A DNA stretch of 64,000 nucleotides from Tenodera sinensis. Taxonomy: Eukaryota > Arthropoda > Insecta > Mantodea > Mantidae. This document shows, in pieces, positions 1-11,399 of this stretch. Each line of letters opens with the position of its first letter. Position 1 is the stretch's first letter. Below the pieces are notes generated by a model. That model had not been told where the DNA came from, did no database searches, and was given only the letters and a program-made list of their open reading frames with translations. The stretch lies in assembly GCA_030765045.1 (NCBI GenBank), contig CM060963.1, positions 114,870,235-114,934,234 on the forward strand. The letters are read 5' to 3'. A program made the translations under genes and the position numbers.

Positions 1-428
1 TCGCCTCCATCTTTTCTCTGAACCCGATAAACAGATATCACACCCTGATCTGCGAGGTTCTCCTTAATTTCATCATTGGACATATCGTCCAATGCGCGTG
101 TGTTGACAACGCCGCGAGAGGAGTTCAACGTTTTGTGCATCTCTACATGCACCGGATAGCTGCCTAGCATGTTGGCTTTTAATATAGTAGCTGCCTGTGC
201 TGCTGAATTGGATTCAACCAACAGCGTGCCGTTCCGAGATCTCGTGCAGTTCTTCACGGGGCCAGCTATCTTATCGAGACCCTTCTGTATAGCGAATGGA
301 TTCACCGACCTAAATGTTTTACCTTCCTCATTTCTTGTAATAACTAAGTAGCGAGGACCACTCAACTCTGCTACTTCCTTTTCACTTACTTTAAAATGTT
401 TGTTTTTTTGAGTTTTGGATGTACTCAT
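1..428 (-). CDS. LINE ORF1 (gag-like nucleic-acid-binding protein), partial
   Basis: The minus strand is open from an ATG at 428-426 to the left edge of the window, giving about 142 codons with no stop. The protein begins MSTSKTQKNKHFKVSEKE and continues with GPRYLVITR, SVNPFAIQKGLDKIAG and a segment ending LDDMSNDEIKENLADQGV. This pattern (basic N-terminus, an RRM-like or gag-like core, then a 'DMSNDEI..L.DQGV' helix) is what I know from ORF1 proteins of Jockey/I-type non-LTR retrotransposons, which coat the element RNA. Zinc knuckles and ORF2 would lie off the left edge. The frame is intact, so this may be a young copy. The start is chosen as the first ATG after stop-rich leader sequence. 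Family placement is by remembered similarity only. Confidence 0.65.
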   Translation of the reverse strand, partial: MSTSKTQKNKHFKVSEKEVAELSGPRYLVITRNEEGKTFRSVNPFAIQKGLDKIAGPVKNCTRSRNGTLLVESNSAAQAATILKANMLGSYPVHVEMHKTLNSSRGVVNTRALDDMSNDEIKENLADQGVISVYRVQRKDGG

Positions 429-1160
429 TGCGATTATATCCTCCACCATTGCAAATGTCTCCGATGGCATGCTCACATCCTGGGCGCCACCCCGGCTTAG
501 GTGAGAGTCCTGGCCTGGACCTTGCTCACCCTAGGGTCTCACCTCCCAATGTATAGACAGAGGGACCCAATCGCCTTCAGGAGTGCATCAGCTCATGCAA
601 TGGCCCCTCCCCGGGACTGACCTTTATCAGCGGATACGCACACAGATCCTACATGATAACCAGGGGCTGGGACTTACGCGATTACCCAGTCACCCCTTGC
701 GTCACCCGCGCGTAGGTTATCCATCAGACTGTGTACAGGGAGGTAACAGGTGGGAGGTCAAACACAAAAGTGGACCAAAGTTGATTGGGCGTTTGGCATG
801 TGCTCTCTCACCTCTTGGAGGAACCCAATCGAGAGTATGGCTCGGGGCCCCGGGTACGCCAAACCCGTACCTACCGTAGTAGGAGCCCCTGGGGGAGTTT
901 GATTTCGGAGTCCTCTTCTCCTAGATGAGTTGTCGACCAAGACTACCGAGCCCCATCTACCCGTTTGGAATGTTCTTTGCTTCCCCTCACCTCTTGCCTA
1001 CCAGTAGTCGAAAGAACACTTGGTAGGCCGTCTGGTTCAGGTACTGAGCCCCTCCGCCACGGCAAGGCGACACTCCTTCGGAGGGGCGAAGAGAAGAAAT
1101 ACCCAGTTCTGAATGAGATAATGCTAGACACCTGGGGATTTGCTAGTTTCAAATGTTTCA
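429..1160 (-). promoter_or_regulatory. GC-rich 5' leader of the LINE
   Basis: This stretch is markedly richer in G+C and CpG than its surroundings and ends near 1160, where AT-rich sequence resumes. On the minus strand it precedes the ORF1 start. Jockey-type LINEs carry an internal promoter in such a 5' UTR. The exact 5' end and any promoter elements cannot be fixed by eye. Short open frames inside it are on mixed strands and look accidental. Confidence 0.45.
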
Positions 1161-1965
1161 CATTTCAAGTCGCGTCATTGCCTATAACGACCACATTGTT
1201 CTCGATGAGTTTTTATAATGTTCACAAGTAAAAAGCACAAGTTGTAACTTATGATTTTCTGTTCCATTCATAGTTATATCCTTGCAGGGGTAAGACAAGC
1301 TGGACACTATGCCACGGAGGTGGTCTTTTCTTACGTTTAATGGCATTATCCCTTTTATGGCGAACTGAAGCTTTAGCTAATGATATATGTTGGCTTGCAA
1401 AGCATCTTCAGTTTTTGTGTAGCTCCTGTTGATTTCTGCGAGTTTACTCTGTGCAAGCTTGTCTTGTCTCGCTATATGTTCATCTTCCAGCTTGTTTTTT
1501 ACATGACCGTAGACGGTATGGTGAGGTTAAGTCGAGCGGAAAGAGAGCATAAGATATTTGTAGGAATGTGCATTACAAGATTCTCCATGATAGAAGCTGG
1601 TGTAATAACTGTGCTCTATACTGAATTATAATGCCAGGTTCGAGGTCAGGAAATGCTTTCTGGTCTGAAGAATCACGCTGAGTAATATTTCAAGCTCGGC
1701 TCTTCAACGTATTAGAGACACATAATGCACAAAGAACCGAGAATATATGCAAATAAATGGAGTATGGATGTGAAATACGGGAGCAAGAACTACCTTGTAC
1801 ATATATGATTTACCTACCACAGTTCAATGCATAAGCTTGGACAGAAACTTCTTTTTTGCCTGCAGCAGCCGTAGTGAACTTCCTTGCAAATTGACAAGCA
1901 CTTTGCATTGTTGTAAATTTACATTTACATCGTAACTTCAATGAATGTGTCAAACGACAAGAAAC
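1161..1965. other. AT-rich spacer, nothing recognised
   Basis: I see no coding similarity, no repeat shared with the rest of the window and no structured element. The 83-codon frame at 1380-1631 has no recognisable motif. Confidence 0.4.
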
Positions 1966-2436
1966 AAAAATCAAGTACGTTGCACTCACACGACTTTCTC
2001 TACTCCTGTATTAACTATTCTTTATTCCTCTATCTACTGCCGTTAGTCCAGATAAACATTTGTAGAAGTTATCTTACTGCTAATTTTCTGGCACGTACAA
2101 GTGGAATATGGGAATACGGTGGGCTTTAAGTGATAGTCAAATCTTTTAAAGCTGGTCGCTATATGAAGGCTTTGAAATTTCTTTCTCTTTGCACAACCAA
2201 CAGATAAAAATGTGAATAACGACCTTCCGTTTAAGAAAAGTTTAAATATTGCAAAACTCACACAGGTCACGAGGAATATTTCCGAAATCCTTCACTCCAC
2301 AGAAAATTACATTGGCACATAAGTTGTGTGTTTTGACGCGGATTACATTTTTAGGCGTTGGAAACGTAAAGTGGAAGTAGAGCTTTGTGAAGGAGGGTTG
2401 TGCAGGAAGCTAAAGCTCATCAAGGACTGTAGAGCC

Positions 2437-2500
2437 AGCAAAGAAGGAGGAGGAGAAGAAGAAGAAGAGGAAGAAGAGGAGGAAGAAGAAAAAGCAGAAG
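2437..2500. repeat. (GAA/GAG)n microsatellite in rep1 copy A
   Basis: Purine-only run of GAA and GAG triplets inside an insertion (about 2340-2510) in rep1 copy A. It reads as poly-Glu or poly-Ser in some frames, which is not evidence for a gene. Confidence 0.85.
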
Positions 2501-2808
2501 AAATTTTTGTGTAGCTCTTAGATTTACCAAATATGCAAAAGTCATCAAGAATAAATAAGACTACGTATACTATGGACACAAAGTTCAAAATCTATATTCA
2601 TTTGCCATAAGAATATCTTAAACATATGATATTTTAATCAAAATTGTTAGAGCCATATTTGAGAGAATGAAAATTTTCGAAAAAATTTCCATGTAAAGGG
2701 TGGTTTAGGGCGGATTAATTTTCTTCAAAATCTTCGTGTCCATCCTTGAAAGATATTAAACTTAAATACTAACTTTGGATTTTAATCGACTTCTGTTTTT
2801 GAATTGTG

Positions 2809-2811
<3 letters not shown>

Positions 2812-2887
<76 letters not shown>

Positions 2888-2894
2888 ACACACT
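2812..2894. repeat. (CA)n microsatellite at the rep1 seed site
   Basis: About 40 CA units, lying at the position where other rep1 copies carry GTCY or GT/CA units, just beside the conserved 'ttgagttatgctgt' motif (here 'ttgaattgtgtt'). Confidence 0.9.
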
Positions 2895-3030
2895 GGACTT
2901 TTTTCTAAAACTGCTGTTTTAGGATTTAGAGGACGTCAAAGCATATATTTGCGGTAAAATGTTGACATCGAAATTTTAGATGGAATACAATACTCCCCCT
3001 ACTTACTATACACAGTAGAGAAAGTGAAAC

Positions 3031-4327
3031 ATAAACCTAATAAAACTAAATAAACGTCTTATATAAGGTGTTAATATTCATAAAATTAAAGATGAAGTAA
3101 AGAAAATTGTAAATATGTTATCTGTCCGCGAAAACATATAACTTCATATCACGATCCAGGGGCTCTATTTGAATAGGCTTACATGTTCAAATGCTGGTGG
3201 TCGTCGTTCTTGTGTTTATAAGCTTGGTATTTTATTTATAGCGTCATACGAACGCTGTTTTTAAAAAGTTGGCTGTTATCTCAGGTCAACTGAGTGACAT
3301 TTGGTTACTAAGAAATATTTCACGCCAATCTATAGATTTTGTAAATAATCAAAAGGAGACAATAATAAGCTTCTGTGTAAATCGTTTGTCAAATATTTAG
3401 CGAAATTAATAAAGGAAGTCATAAGCTCATAACACCCCTAAAAATATCTGATTTTCTTTTTTCTGTATGGTCTTTCATATAGTTTCGGAAGATGATCGGA
3501 GAATATTAAAATGACAGTCATCAGGAATCATGCATAATTAAGTTAAGATTCTAGAAACGTTTACGTCTGCAACTTGTTCCAAACAAGAAGCGAATGTCAT
3601 CCCGCTGATGGAATCAAACTCTCACACCATGGACACTGATATATTGTAACTTCAAATAATAAAAAGCCAAGCTTAGACTTAAGCTTAAAAACGTATTCTC
3701 AAACATCATAACCGTAATTAATATCTCACGCTTCCTGATAACTAGAATAGAACACACGTTGGTAAAACATATAAGAAATAGCTATAATAAATGATGTTAC
3801 CGTCCATTTACATTTATATTGACGTATAAGGGCAGGATAAATGCGCAGTTGCTAAAACTGGTTTAATAAATCTTTGAGAAACAAACTGCTCCGGGTAGAA
3901 GAGAAATATTCTCTGTGTTTGAGAAACAAAAGCAACATCGCGTTGAGCAAGGACATCACACGTGTGCCGAGTTTCCCAATTTTTTGCTTAGCCAATCTGA
4001 AAGACAAAATATAAGTAAGGATGGGATAATTTATGCAGATGTGTATGCAATTATACTAACGCTATATAAATTACTTTTTTTTAATAACCCATATTTTCTT
4101 CTCTATATATAGTACAAAATATACCTAACATTTCTTTAGCATAAGAAGGACTAGGTAATAAGTTAGATGTGTCTTAACTACGTAAGTTCTGCATCTCAAA
4201 CAGTATTTGTACTTTCAATTGTTCCTTTTCAGCTGAAAAACGTATAGAAATGTATGGAAAAGGATTGCAAGTGGGTCTTATACATGCAATTAATCGGGAT
4301 AATGCTGTGTAATGACTTATTTCGTCG
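3031..4327. other. AT-rich spacer, nothing recognised
   Basis: Stop-rich in all frames. No match to the repeat families of this window and no structure visible by eye. Confidence 0.4.
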
Positions 4328-4756
4328 AAGAATCTTGATGATTTTTGCCTAAGTGGTAAATCGTAAGAGAAGGACCGAATCTTTCTGCACAAAAATGTAG
4401 ATTTTGTTAAAACAGACAAGATAATATACAAAGGCAGTGTGCAGTGAACCATTTGGGAGATATTCCTTGTTATTTGCGTGAGTTTTGCAATACTTAAACT
4501 CTTCACAAATGTAAGATCGTTATTCGCTTTTTTATCTCTTCCGTGCAAAGAGAACGGAATTTGAACACGTTAAAACATTTGACTATCACTCAAAGCCTAC
4601 AGTACTCCGCTAGCGCCTACGAGAAAATTAGTTACAACATAATTTCTGCCAATGCTTACCTTCACTAATATAAATATGTTAGAGGGATAAGGGTCTGCAA
4701 GCATAGTTAGTGCAAGAGTAGAGAAAGGTATTGAAGTGCAATATATCAGATTTTAT
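4328..4756 (+). repeat. rep1 copy B (right half)
   Basis: Begins with 'gatgatttttgcctaagtgg' and runs through 'tgtagattttgttaaaacaga', 'gaaccatttgggagatattc' and 'gtgcaaagagaacggaattt' to the terminal 'gagtagagaaag' and 'tatatcagatttta'. The left half is absent. Confidence 0.8.
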
Positions 4757-5689
4757 TTTCTTGTTTGCGCAGTACTAAACATCGGAAACATGCATAGATG
4801 AATATGCAACTCCTATGATAGAGGCGAGAAACCACATAACCAAATATATGTTATGTATTAACATAAACTGTAGCGTGCAAAAAAAAAAAAAAAAAAAAAA
4901 AAACAATGAAAACCTATGCTGGTCACATAGGATACTAACGGCTGTCGGGGTTTAGAAAAGGCAATGTAGCAAAAGGCACTTTGTAAAACTTCTTTACAGC
5001 TCCCTTGATTTGTAGTGTTTAATGATGCCATCTGACAAGCAAGTTTGCCCCTAATGGAAGGCAATTTAAGTAGTTACGATCCAGCAGTTGAAGTTTAGTT
5101 GAAGATTTCGTAAATGTTCTAACACCATAAAATATTTGATTTGGCATAAAGTATAATTTAACGAGCTCTACATCCTTCCTGCTATAAACTTTGTCTGCAG
5201 AGGATTTCAAGTGTTGCGTAACTAAATTTCAAGATTTTATCCACGACCACGTAATAATGCCTACTATACCTACCGCACTGTGTGTGGGTATATGCAGTTC
5301 ATTAGCCCACTCATTATTACTAAACATGCTCTCATAGACGAAGATTTGAAAGATTGTGACAAATGAACAGAATGAGCAAGTAAAGCCTTCTCATTTAAGG
5401 TATTGTTCACTCTTTTAACTTCGCATCAAGCTATATAGCACTTATACACCATCTAACATTTACTCTTGATCTCGTACATGGCAGAAGCAACAACTGACGC
5501 TACGTTTGGAGGTATATTTACTTTAGAATCATTGTTATTCAGAATGAGGGAGACATTTTTCTTGATTCCAGATAATCTGTATCAAGGTTGCTCAACAATG
5601 TAGCAGACGCTCGCTTCCCAATCAGAGGCGGATGGCGCGGAGTAGTACATAAAATTTAATGGAAGGAAGAATATGTTTGTTTTCGACAT
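4757..5689. other. Spacer with a poly(A) run
   Basis: A run of about 25 A residues lies near 4879-4903. Otherwise no coding or repeat signal was seen. Confidence 0.4.
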
Positions 5690-5759
5690 CAAGACGATAA
5701 AGTTAAGTGTCTGATGTGTAAGACTGGCAGTTGCACATTTATACCATTTCCTTTACTTA

Positions 5760-6225
5760 CGCTCCGTTTACGATAAACATTATGCTCCTGAAAAATACAA
5801 CGAGCTTTTGAAGCATATGTACGACACATTCTCTTCACAATTTGAAGACCTAAAAGCATTTGAAACCAAAATCCAATTATTTTGTACTCCTTTGAAGTTT
5901 TCATGTAGTGAGGCTTCACGCGAACTACAAAATATGAAACTACTTACATTGCAAAATTCCACAACCGTAAAATGTTCTGAGAAAAAATTATGGGAATTAT
6001 TTAGGTCTCTTCCTTGTTGTAAGTGTTCGAGATTACGTTTGTTTACATTTAGTTTAATAGCATTCTTTGGCTCCACTTATATCTGTGAACAAACATTTTC
6101 AAAAATGAACTACATTAAAAGTTGGTATTGCAGCAAGATAAATGAAGTTACGTTGCTTAACTTTTGAGACTGTGCATTTCATCTTTTGCACCGAATATTG
6201 AAAACCACCTGAAACGTAATTCATG
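5760..6225 (+). pseudogene. hAT-like transposase C-terminal fragment (GTF2IRD2/ZBED5-like)
   Basis: The open stretch 5808-6167 reads ...YDTFSSQFEDLKAFE, NPF-like 'CTPLKFSCSEAS', LQNMKLLTLQNSTTVKCSEK, LWELFRSLP and then SLIAFFGSTYICEQTFSKMN. The last segment is the signature of the hAT dimerisation region as found in GTF2IRD2-like and ZBED5-like proteins, where FGSTY.CEQ.FS is conserved. After a stop at about 6167 the homology seems to continue out of frame (ISSFAPNIE). The DNA-binding domain and the catalytic core are missing, so it is a relic of about 120-150 residues and not a working transposase. Confidence 0.65.
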
Positions 6226-6477
6226 CCCAAAAGGTAATCCTTAGAAACATCCTCAGTGATCCTCTGATTCTAGGTTAGTCAGAAGTAGAATGTGAATGTG
6301 CACGCCTTCGATTTTCTGTACGTAAGAATGACGACAGAGCTGCCACTGGAACTCTGTAACCACGGATAAATGCATCATTCTGTCCCAGCGCGTGGGTGCA
6401 AGTGATTTCAACCTCCCCTTACCTGCCTGCAGTTGAGCACCGCCGGTCTACATATATGATTCTATAGTTATCATGAT

Positions 6478-6770
6478 TGTCTCCTTAGCACAGTGGTAGC
6501 GTAGTTGCTTAGCAAGATGGAGGTTCAGGTTAGATTCCCGGTAGGTATCGGCATGTGGATTTTCTCCCGCTGGAGCCCTTGTCCGTGGTGCGCTCCTCCT
6601 CTTGATGTCCCAGGGTGCCTATTGAGACCTCAGAGGAAGAGGAGCTTGAAGCGCTAACAACGTATCAACCATCATTACTACACCCGGCTAATGACGGAGA
6701 TGGAGGGTGCAGTGGTCGGGCGGTAGGCCTTGGCCTGGCATTGAGCTGTTGCTCCGCGGATAATTACATG
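6478..6770 (+). repeat. SINE-B copy 1 (tRNA-derived)
   Basis: Starts with a tRNA-like head: box A-like TAGCACAGTGGTAGCG, a TTAGCAA anticodon-loop-like segment, and box B-like GGTTAGATTCCCGG. These resemble tRNA-Ala(AGC). A body shared with the copies at 41.8 and 44.0 kb follows: 'gtggattttctcccgctg', 'gtgcgctc', and 'cagtggtcgggcggtaggccttg'. RNA polymerase III transcription of such elements is known for the class. The short open frame at 6615-6797 lies inside the SINE and is accidental. Confidence 0.75.
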
Positions 6771-7167
6771 GTTACATTATTTCTTTTATTTCTATAACTT
6801 TACTATGATTGAGACATAATATTAAGTAAGCATTGGTTTAGATTGAATCATAGAATATAACAAAGTTTATTGAATGATGTTTATGAATCAACAATGGTAT
6901 AATGAACGAACGTAAGCTAAGTAGCAATTATTAAACGTTCGCGTATAGAACTTCGTATGCTTCGTGAAATGAACATAATTATCACTCTCATGTAGTTCCA
7001 TAACTTCGTTGCAAAACACCTTCGAGGATTAAGTTAGTTAAAATTTTCAACATACATTAAAGAAAATTGAAACTTACAACACTTTCTCCAGGAAAACACT
7101 TATTTGAGGTACTGGACATTTTGCGAAGATTTCAGCTCAACACTGTTTTGTCTGACATGCCGATGTG

Positions 7168-7228
7168 ATTTTTACTTTCTCTACTAGTGAGTATATACCG
7201 GCAATATGCTTTGCTTTGAGGCGTCTTG

Positions 7229-7287
<59 letters not shown>

Positions 7288-8060
7288 CCACACAAAAATG
7301 TATCGATCTGTCTGTCAATCTGTCTGTCCGTCCGTCTGTCGGTCTGTCTCTGTCTGTCAGTCTCTCTGTCTGTCTATCTGTCTGTCTGTGAACAGCATAA
7401 CTCAAAAACAAAAAGTTGGTTAAAGACCAAAGTTGATATTCGAGTTTAATATCATTCGAGGATGCGACACGAAGATTTTGACAAATTTCCTCCATCCTAA
7501 ACTTCCCTTTACATGGAACAGTTTTTAACAATTTTGATTTTCTCAAAAATGCTGTCACGAGTTTGATTAACATGCCTTATGTTTAAGATATTTTCATGGA
7601 AAATGAAATGTATATTTTGAATTTTCTGGCTATAGTCCATGCAATCCTGTTCACTCTTGATGACTTTTGCATAAATGGTAAACCGTAAGAGATAGACCCA
7701 ATCTTACTGTAGAAAAATTGTAGATCTCGTTAAAACACACAGTTACGCTAAATAATCTTTTGGTGAAGTGAACCATTTCAGGGATATTGCTTGTTATTTG
7801 TCAGAATTTAGCATTACTTAAAGACGTTCGCAAATTGGAGATCGTTATTCATTTTTTTATCTTTTGGTCGTGCAAAGAGAACGGCATTTGTCATCATAGA
7901 GCGGACCTTACGAGAAAATTAGTAATAAGATAATTTCTTCAAATACTTATTTCGATTACCATGAAGCAGATAGAGCAACAAGTGTTTTAGGAATAGTTAG
8001 TACAGGAGTAGAGAAAGTCACCTAACTGCAACACATTTTTTTTTTTTTTTTTTTTTTTGA
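7168..8060 (+). repeat. rep1 copy C
   Basis: Near full-length copy. It begins at TTTTTACTTTCTCTACTAGT, has a poly(A) run at about 7234-7286, a GTCY block at about 7310-7390 (CTGT, CCGT and CAGT units), then 'aacagcataactcaaaaac', 'cctttacatggaaca' and the right half, and ends in 'gcaacacattttt' with a T-run. This copy shows the GTCY microsatellite in its least expanded form. Confidence 0.85.
7234..7390. repeat. Poly(A) run followed by a GTCY block
   Basis: An A-run of about 50 bases is followed, after a short spacer, by CTGT/CCGT/CAGT tetranucleotides. Both are at fixed positions within rep1. Frames across them give poly-Lys and Ser/Val/Cys-rich products that should be ignored. Confidence 0.85.
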
Positions 8061-9885
8061 GTTATATTGCTCACAGAAACATCACTTCCATAAAATTGAC
8101 GTTTTTACCTCGACATTATTTCTGATGGTGTCTCGATATTCAATGCAGCACCTACTTCTAGAAAGTATAAAAATAGAAGCAAGTGTAGTTAAAGTAGGCT
8201 AGCAAGTCATAAGGGCTGCATGATTCTAAAGCTTGCCGCAATACAATTCTTTCCCTGTCGTTTTCTGCGGTCGACAATCCTCAAGTACGTGATGTTTTTG
8301 CTGTTTCCTTTTCTATACCCGTTTGAAAGACAGCCCTTGTTCCACGATGGTTCAAGAATAGACATCCTCTCAAATGGACAGAAAGATTAATGTCAGATGT
8401 AAGTAGAGTAATGTAAAAAGTGCATCGCCAGTGGTTGTCGTTGTACTAGATATGTTTTTGACATAATCCGTCATCTTCGGTCGGCATTAGAGTTGCAGTT
8501 TTCGCTTTCCTTTGCCCTCTTCTTAGAGTCTTTGGAAATACTTGCAGTGTAACCAGTTGTCTGAGAGATATGGTGGTGCAAGAATAGCTTATCATACCAT
8601 TATCAGTCCATATTCTCAATTATATAAGCCTAATGTAACATCCACCACATTTGTTTATGCGTGACTTGGATGAAATTAACCAATCATGTGCAAAAACTTA
8701 GAATTTCAACTAAAGAGAACTTTCATTCGCGAGAAATTTATCACATTTTATTATCGCCTCCTCTGATTTTGTTAAGTTATGGTCAGGTTAAAGAATTAAA
8801 TTACACTATTCTACAGATGCGCAACAGTGCACGTAATTGGACGCAACAGTCACTATTCAAATGTCAAATATGACTAACTCGCGCTTATCTAATACTAAAA
8901 TAAATTAATTAATTCAGAACAATGAATACAACGGGAAATATGTTTGAAATCAGTTTGCAAATTTTGTGTTGAACGAAATTATAAATAAACAGCAGGTACT
9001 CCAACTTTTGACATTGCCAACTTCTTAAACAAAATTGGAGCATTAGTATGGTAATGTTGTAGGCCGTGTCAATAGACGGTGATATACGCATGCCTGGTAC
9101 ATGATTTTTTAATTCTTTTAACAGGTGAGAATTACAATATAGCATTTAAATAATATTTCATAGGCTATATCCTTTAATTCGTGAAATAGCCCTAATAAGT
9201 GTAACTCCAAATTCGCTAGATACATTGACAATCACTAGTGGCATTATTTATGATTATTATTTACTACAAATTGAATGGCAATTTTAAATTAGTCTTTACC
9301 AATACTTGAATCTAATTCAGACCTGCTTCGATGTTAATCAACATATTCATGTCTTCATATCTTCCCCTTATTTTAGTATAAGCTTCATAGACGTATGTTA
9401 ATCGTAATTATATTAACATTATTATTGAAAATAAGGCAGCATATAACTTTGAGGCTTTCTCATCTTGATTAACTGTAATTTCTGATGAACAAGTTACCCA
9501 TTATCTCGTATAATGTGCTGACATTTTTATTACACATTTGCAACTAAATAAGCTATATTTTAGTGAGAAGGCTTTTATGTATCAGGCATACTAATTAGGT
9601 TTTTATTTTAAGCCCCTTATATCTCAGTAAAAGTCTAGAAATTGTATTAAAAATCAGAACTTTGCTTCTGATGAAGTCAACTGTAAAAATACTTCTGAAC
9701 ATGTTTTAAAAAATTAGCTACATATCTTAAAATAGTATTCTAGTTAATGGATCAACTATTAGCATTGTAGAGATAGGGCATTTTGACTTCCCATAACAGG
9801 ACATCTTGAAAGTGATTTTAACAGTTTGTAATTTTCAAACACAATTGTTAAACGCTCTATCTTTCCATAAAGCATAAAAAACACT
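8061..9885. other. AT-rich spacer, nothing recognised
   Basis: Several short frames (for example 8661-8873 plus and 8909-9145 minus) show no recognisable motif. No shared repeats were found. Confidence 0.4.
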
Positions 9886-9889
9886 TTCA

Positions 9890-10000
9890 TCCACCTCTTT
9901 GAAGTAGGGATAGCGTCCCTACTTTTAAAAAGATACCGAGTTCGAGTTTCGGTTAGGGCAAGTTATCCGTTTAAGCACTTTTTCTGGGGGGGGGGGGGTC
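9890..10000 (+). repeat. SINE-A, short degraded copy
   Basis: Contains 'ccgagttcgagtttcggtta' and 'gggcaagttatccgttt', which match the box B and following body of the better copy at 50.65 kb ('gcgagttcgaatctcgctta', 'gggtaggttatccgaaa'). It ends in a G-run near 9985-9997. Confidence 0.5.
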
Positions 10001-10257
10001 CTGATTCCAGCTTTTAAATTTCATAAATATTATAGGCTGGTAACCCGAGCAGTTCTTATGAATTTAAAAGAATTGCAGGTCTCCTTTAAAGTGCGGTATC
10101 TCAACATGCTCTATGTCCAAGATATATGGGGTCCTAGGTTCGCGGAGAAGTTTGCTTAGTGGGAAAGGAAAGTTACTAGTCTCGCATAATATAAGGTTGA
10201 ATGTGGAGCTATTGTAACTTGAGACATCCTTGAAGGTTCTATACATGAATCAGATGA

Positions 10258-10345
10258 CGAAAGGTCACCGGTGATACATACCTGCATCTGCCTACTAGCC
10301 GAAGAGGCGTGGTTCAATCCCGGCCAATGCCTTGAATTTTTCAAA
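10258..10345 (+). repeat. Possible tRNA-derived SINE head
   Basis: A box B-like segment (GTGGTTCAATCCCGGCC) lies about 35 bases after 'tacctgcatctgcc'. I did not find a second copy with the same body in the window, so this is tentative. Confidence 0.25.
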
Positions 10346-10826
10346 TTTGAATCAATTTTCGAAATGAAGTAGTTATTCTTGTTTGATGTCCAGTATATAT
10401 TAGCTTTTTGAACCACTTAAACCAAAATTATACCTTTTGCAGAAGATTGGAGTGTTAAAATTTATTATCTCAGTCAAGTTTCAAACCTTTACATCTGTAC
10501 AGTTTGGCAGTATGTCTTTTAATATCATTCCTGCTTTTAAACATGTCATACTCTAGTTCTAAATAGTGTTTCATTTTATGTAGAATAGGTGTTGTTGCTC
10601 CCACAGATTTCTATATTATATTTCAAGATATTCTAAGACCGAAAAATTATATTTTGCAATTAAATTGTGTTAGTCTTACAATTCTGAATTATTTTGAGAA
10701 CATCGAGCTTATATTATATATTTTAAATGTCGGGTATTTAATGTTCTACAAACTACTTTTGAAGTAGAATGTACTTGTATTAGTTTATAGTACAAAATAA
10801 CTTTTTTAAAGTATTGAGTAACATAA

Positions 10827-11370
10827 TGTGACGTCGGGCGCGCGCAAAACAGGACAGGTAGAGCTATGCTACTTCACACCACATACCAAGTTGGTGAGCA
10901 AAGGCGCTCAAGGTCAGGCTGCCTCGCGCGACTGTTTGTGTGTACGTGACTATCAACAATCGAGTGGCAGAACCAAAATGGATTTTCTCGAAAACCTCTG
11001 GCTACGTCATCGTTGGCGTGTTTAAAGAAGTTGGCGAAAGGTCCTGTGACGTCATACCCGGTACGTAAGGAGGCGAGGAAACAGCAGAGTTACAGTATTC
11101 CGTCTGTTAGGGCGTCAGTGATACGGTCGTTGTGAAGAAAATTTAAGAGCGGGGAGTGATTGTATTATGAGAGATAGAATAAATGAAGAAAGGCACTGAA
11201 AGGACTGAGTCAAGGTTACGAGAAATAAAGTTGCGAGTTGTGATGCCACGAAAGACTGTAGACTGTGTTAATGACGAGAAGAAAACTGTGTATTTGTGCA
11301 AAAGTTTAGGAGACAAGAAAGTGATAGAAAAGCAACCGGACTGTATGTGTCACAATATCATGTTAGTAAA
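10827..11370 (+). repeat. rep2 copy 1 (LTR-like, CRE and heat-shock-like motifs)
   Basis: Shares about 550 bp of colinear sequence with 48375-48975 and, inverted, with 18745-19177. It begins TGTGACGTCGGGCGCGC. Common blocks include 'gactgtttgtgtgtacgtga', TTCTCGAA (10985-10992), the CRE palindrome TGACGTCA (11047-11054), 'gaagaaaggcactgaaagga' and 'aagactgtagactgtgttaa'. The TG start, promoter-type motifs and lack of coding similarity suggest a solo LTR, but no terminal CA or target duplication was established. Confidence 0.55.
11047..11054. promoter_or_regulatory. CRE palindrome TGACGTCA in rep2 copy 1
   Basis: Perfect ATF/CREB-type octamer, also present at the equivalent place in the copy at 48.6 kb (48610-48617). 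Confidence 0.5.
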
Positions 11371-11399
11371 TTACTTTTTGAAGCGGAAATATTTTCCCT

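Larger units (their letters stand above)
1966..3030 (-). repeat. rep1 copy A
   Basis: Minus-oriented, nearly end-to-end copy of the dominant repeat. From left it shows the right terminus (GTTGCACTCAC, CTTTCTCTACTCCTGTA), the block with 'gggctttaagtgatag' and 'ctctttgca', then the left half with 'ccatgtaaagggt' and 'ttagggcgga', and ends in the left terminus with AGTAGAGAAAGT. A purine insertion (GAA/GAG)n at 2437-2500 and a (CA)n run at 2812-2891 interrupt it. Orientation convention: plus runs from the TTTTACTTTCTCTACT end to the CACATCAGATTTTT end. Confidence 0.8.

Noticed and set aside
2326..2588. Glu-rich and Ser-rich frames
   Set aside because: Produced by the (GAA)n expansion within rep1 copy A.
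6478..6560. tRNA-Ala gene
   Set aside because: Similarity to tRNA-Ala(AGC) covers only the head, and the downstream body is shared with two other SINE-B copies.
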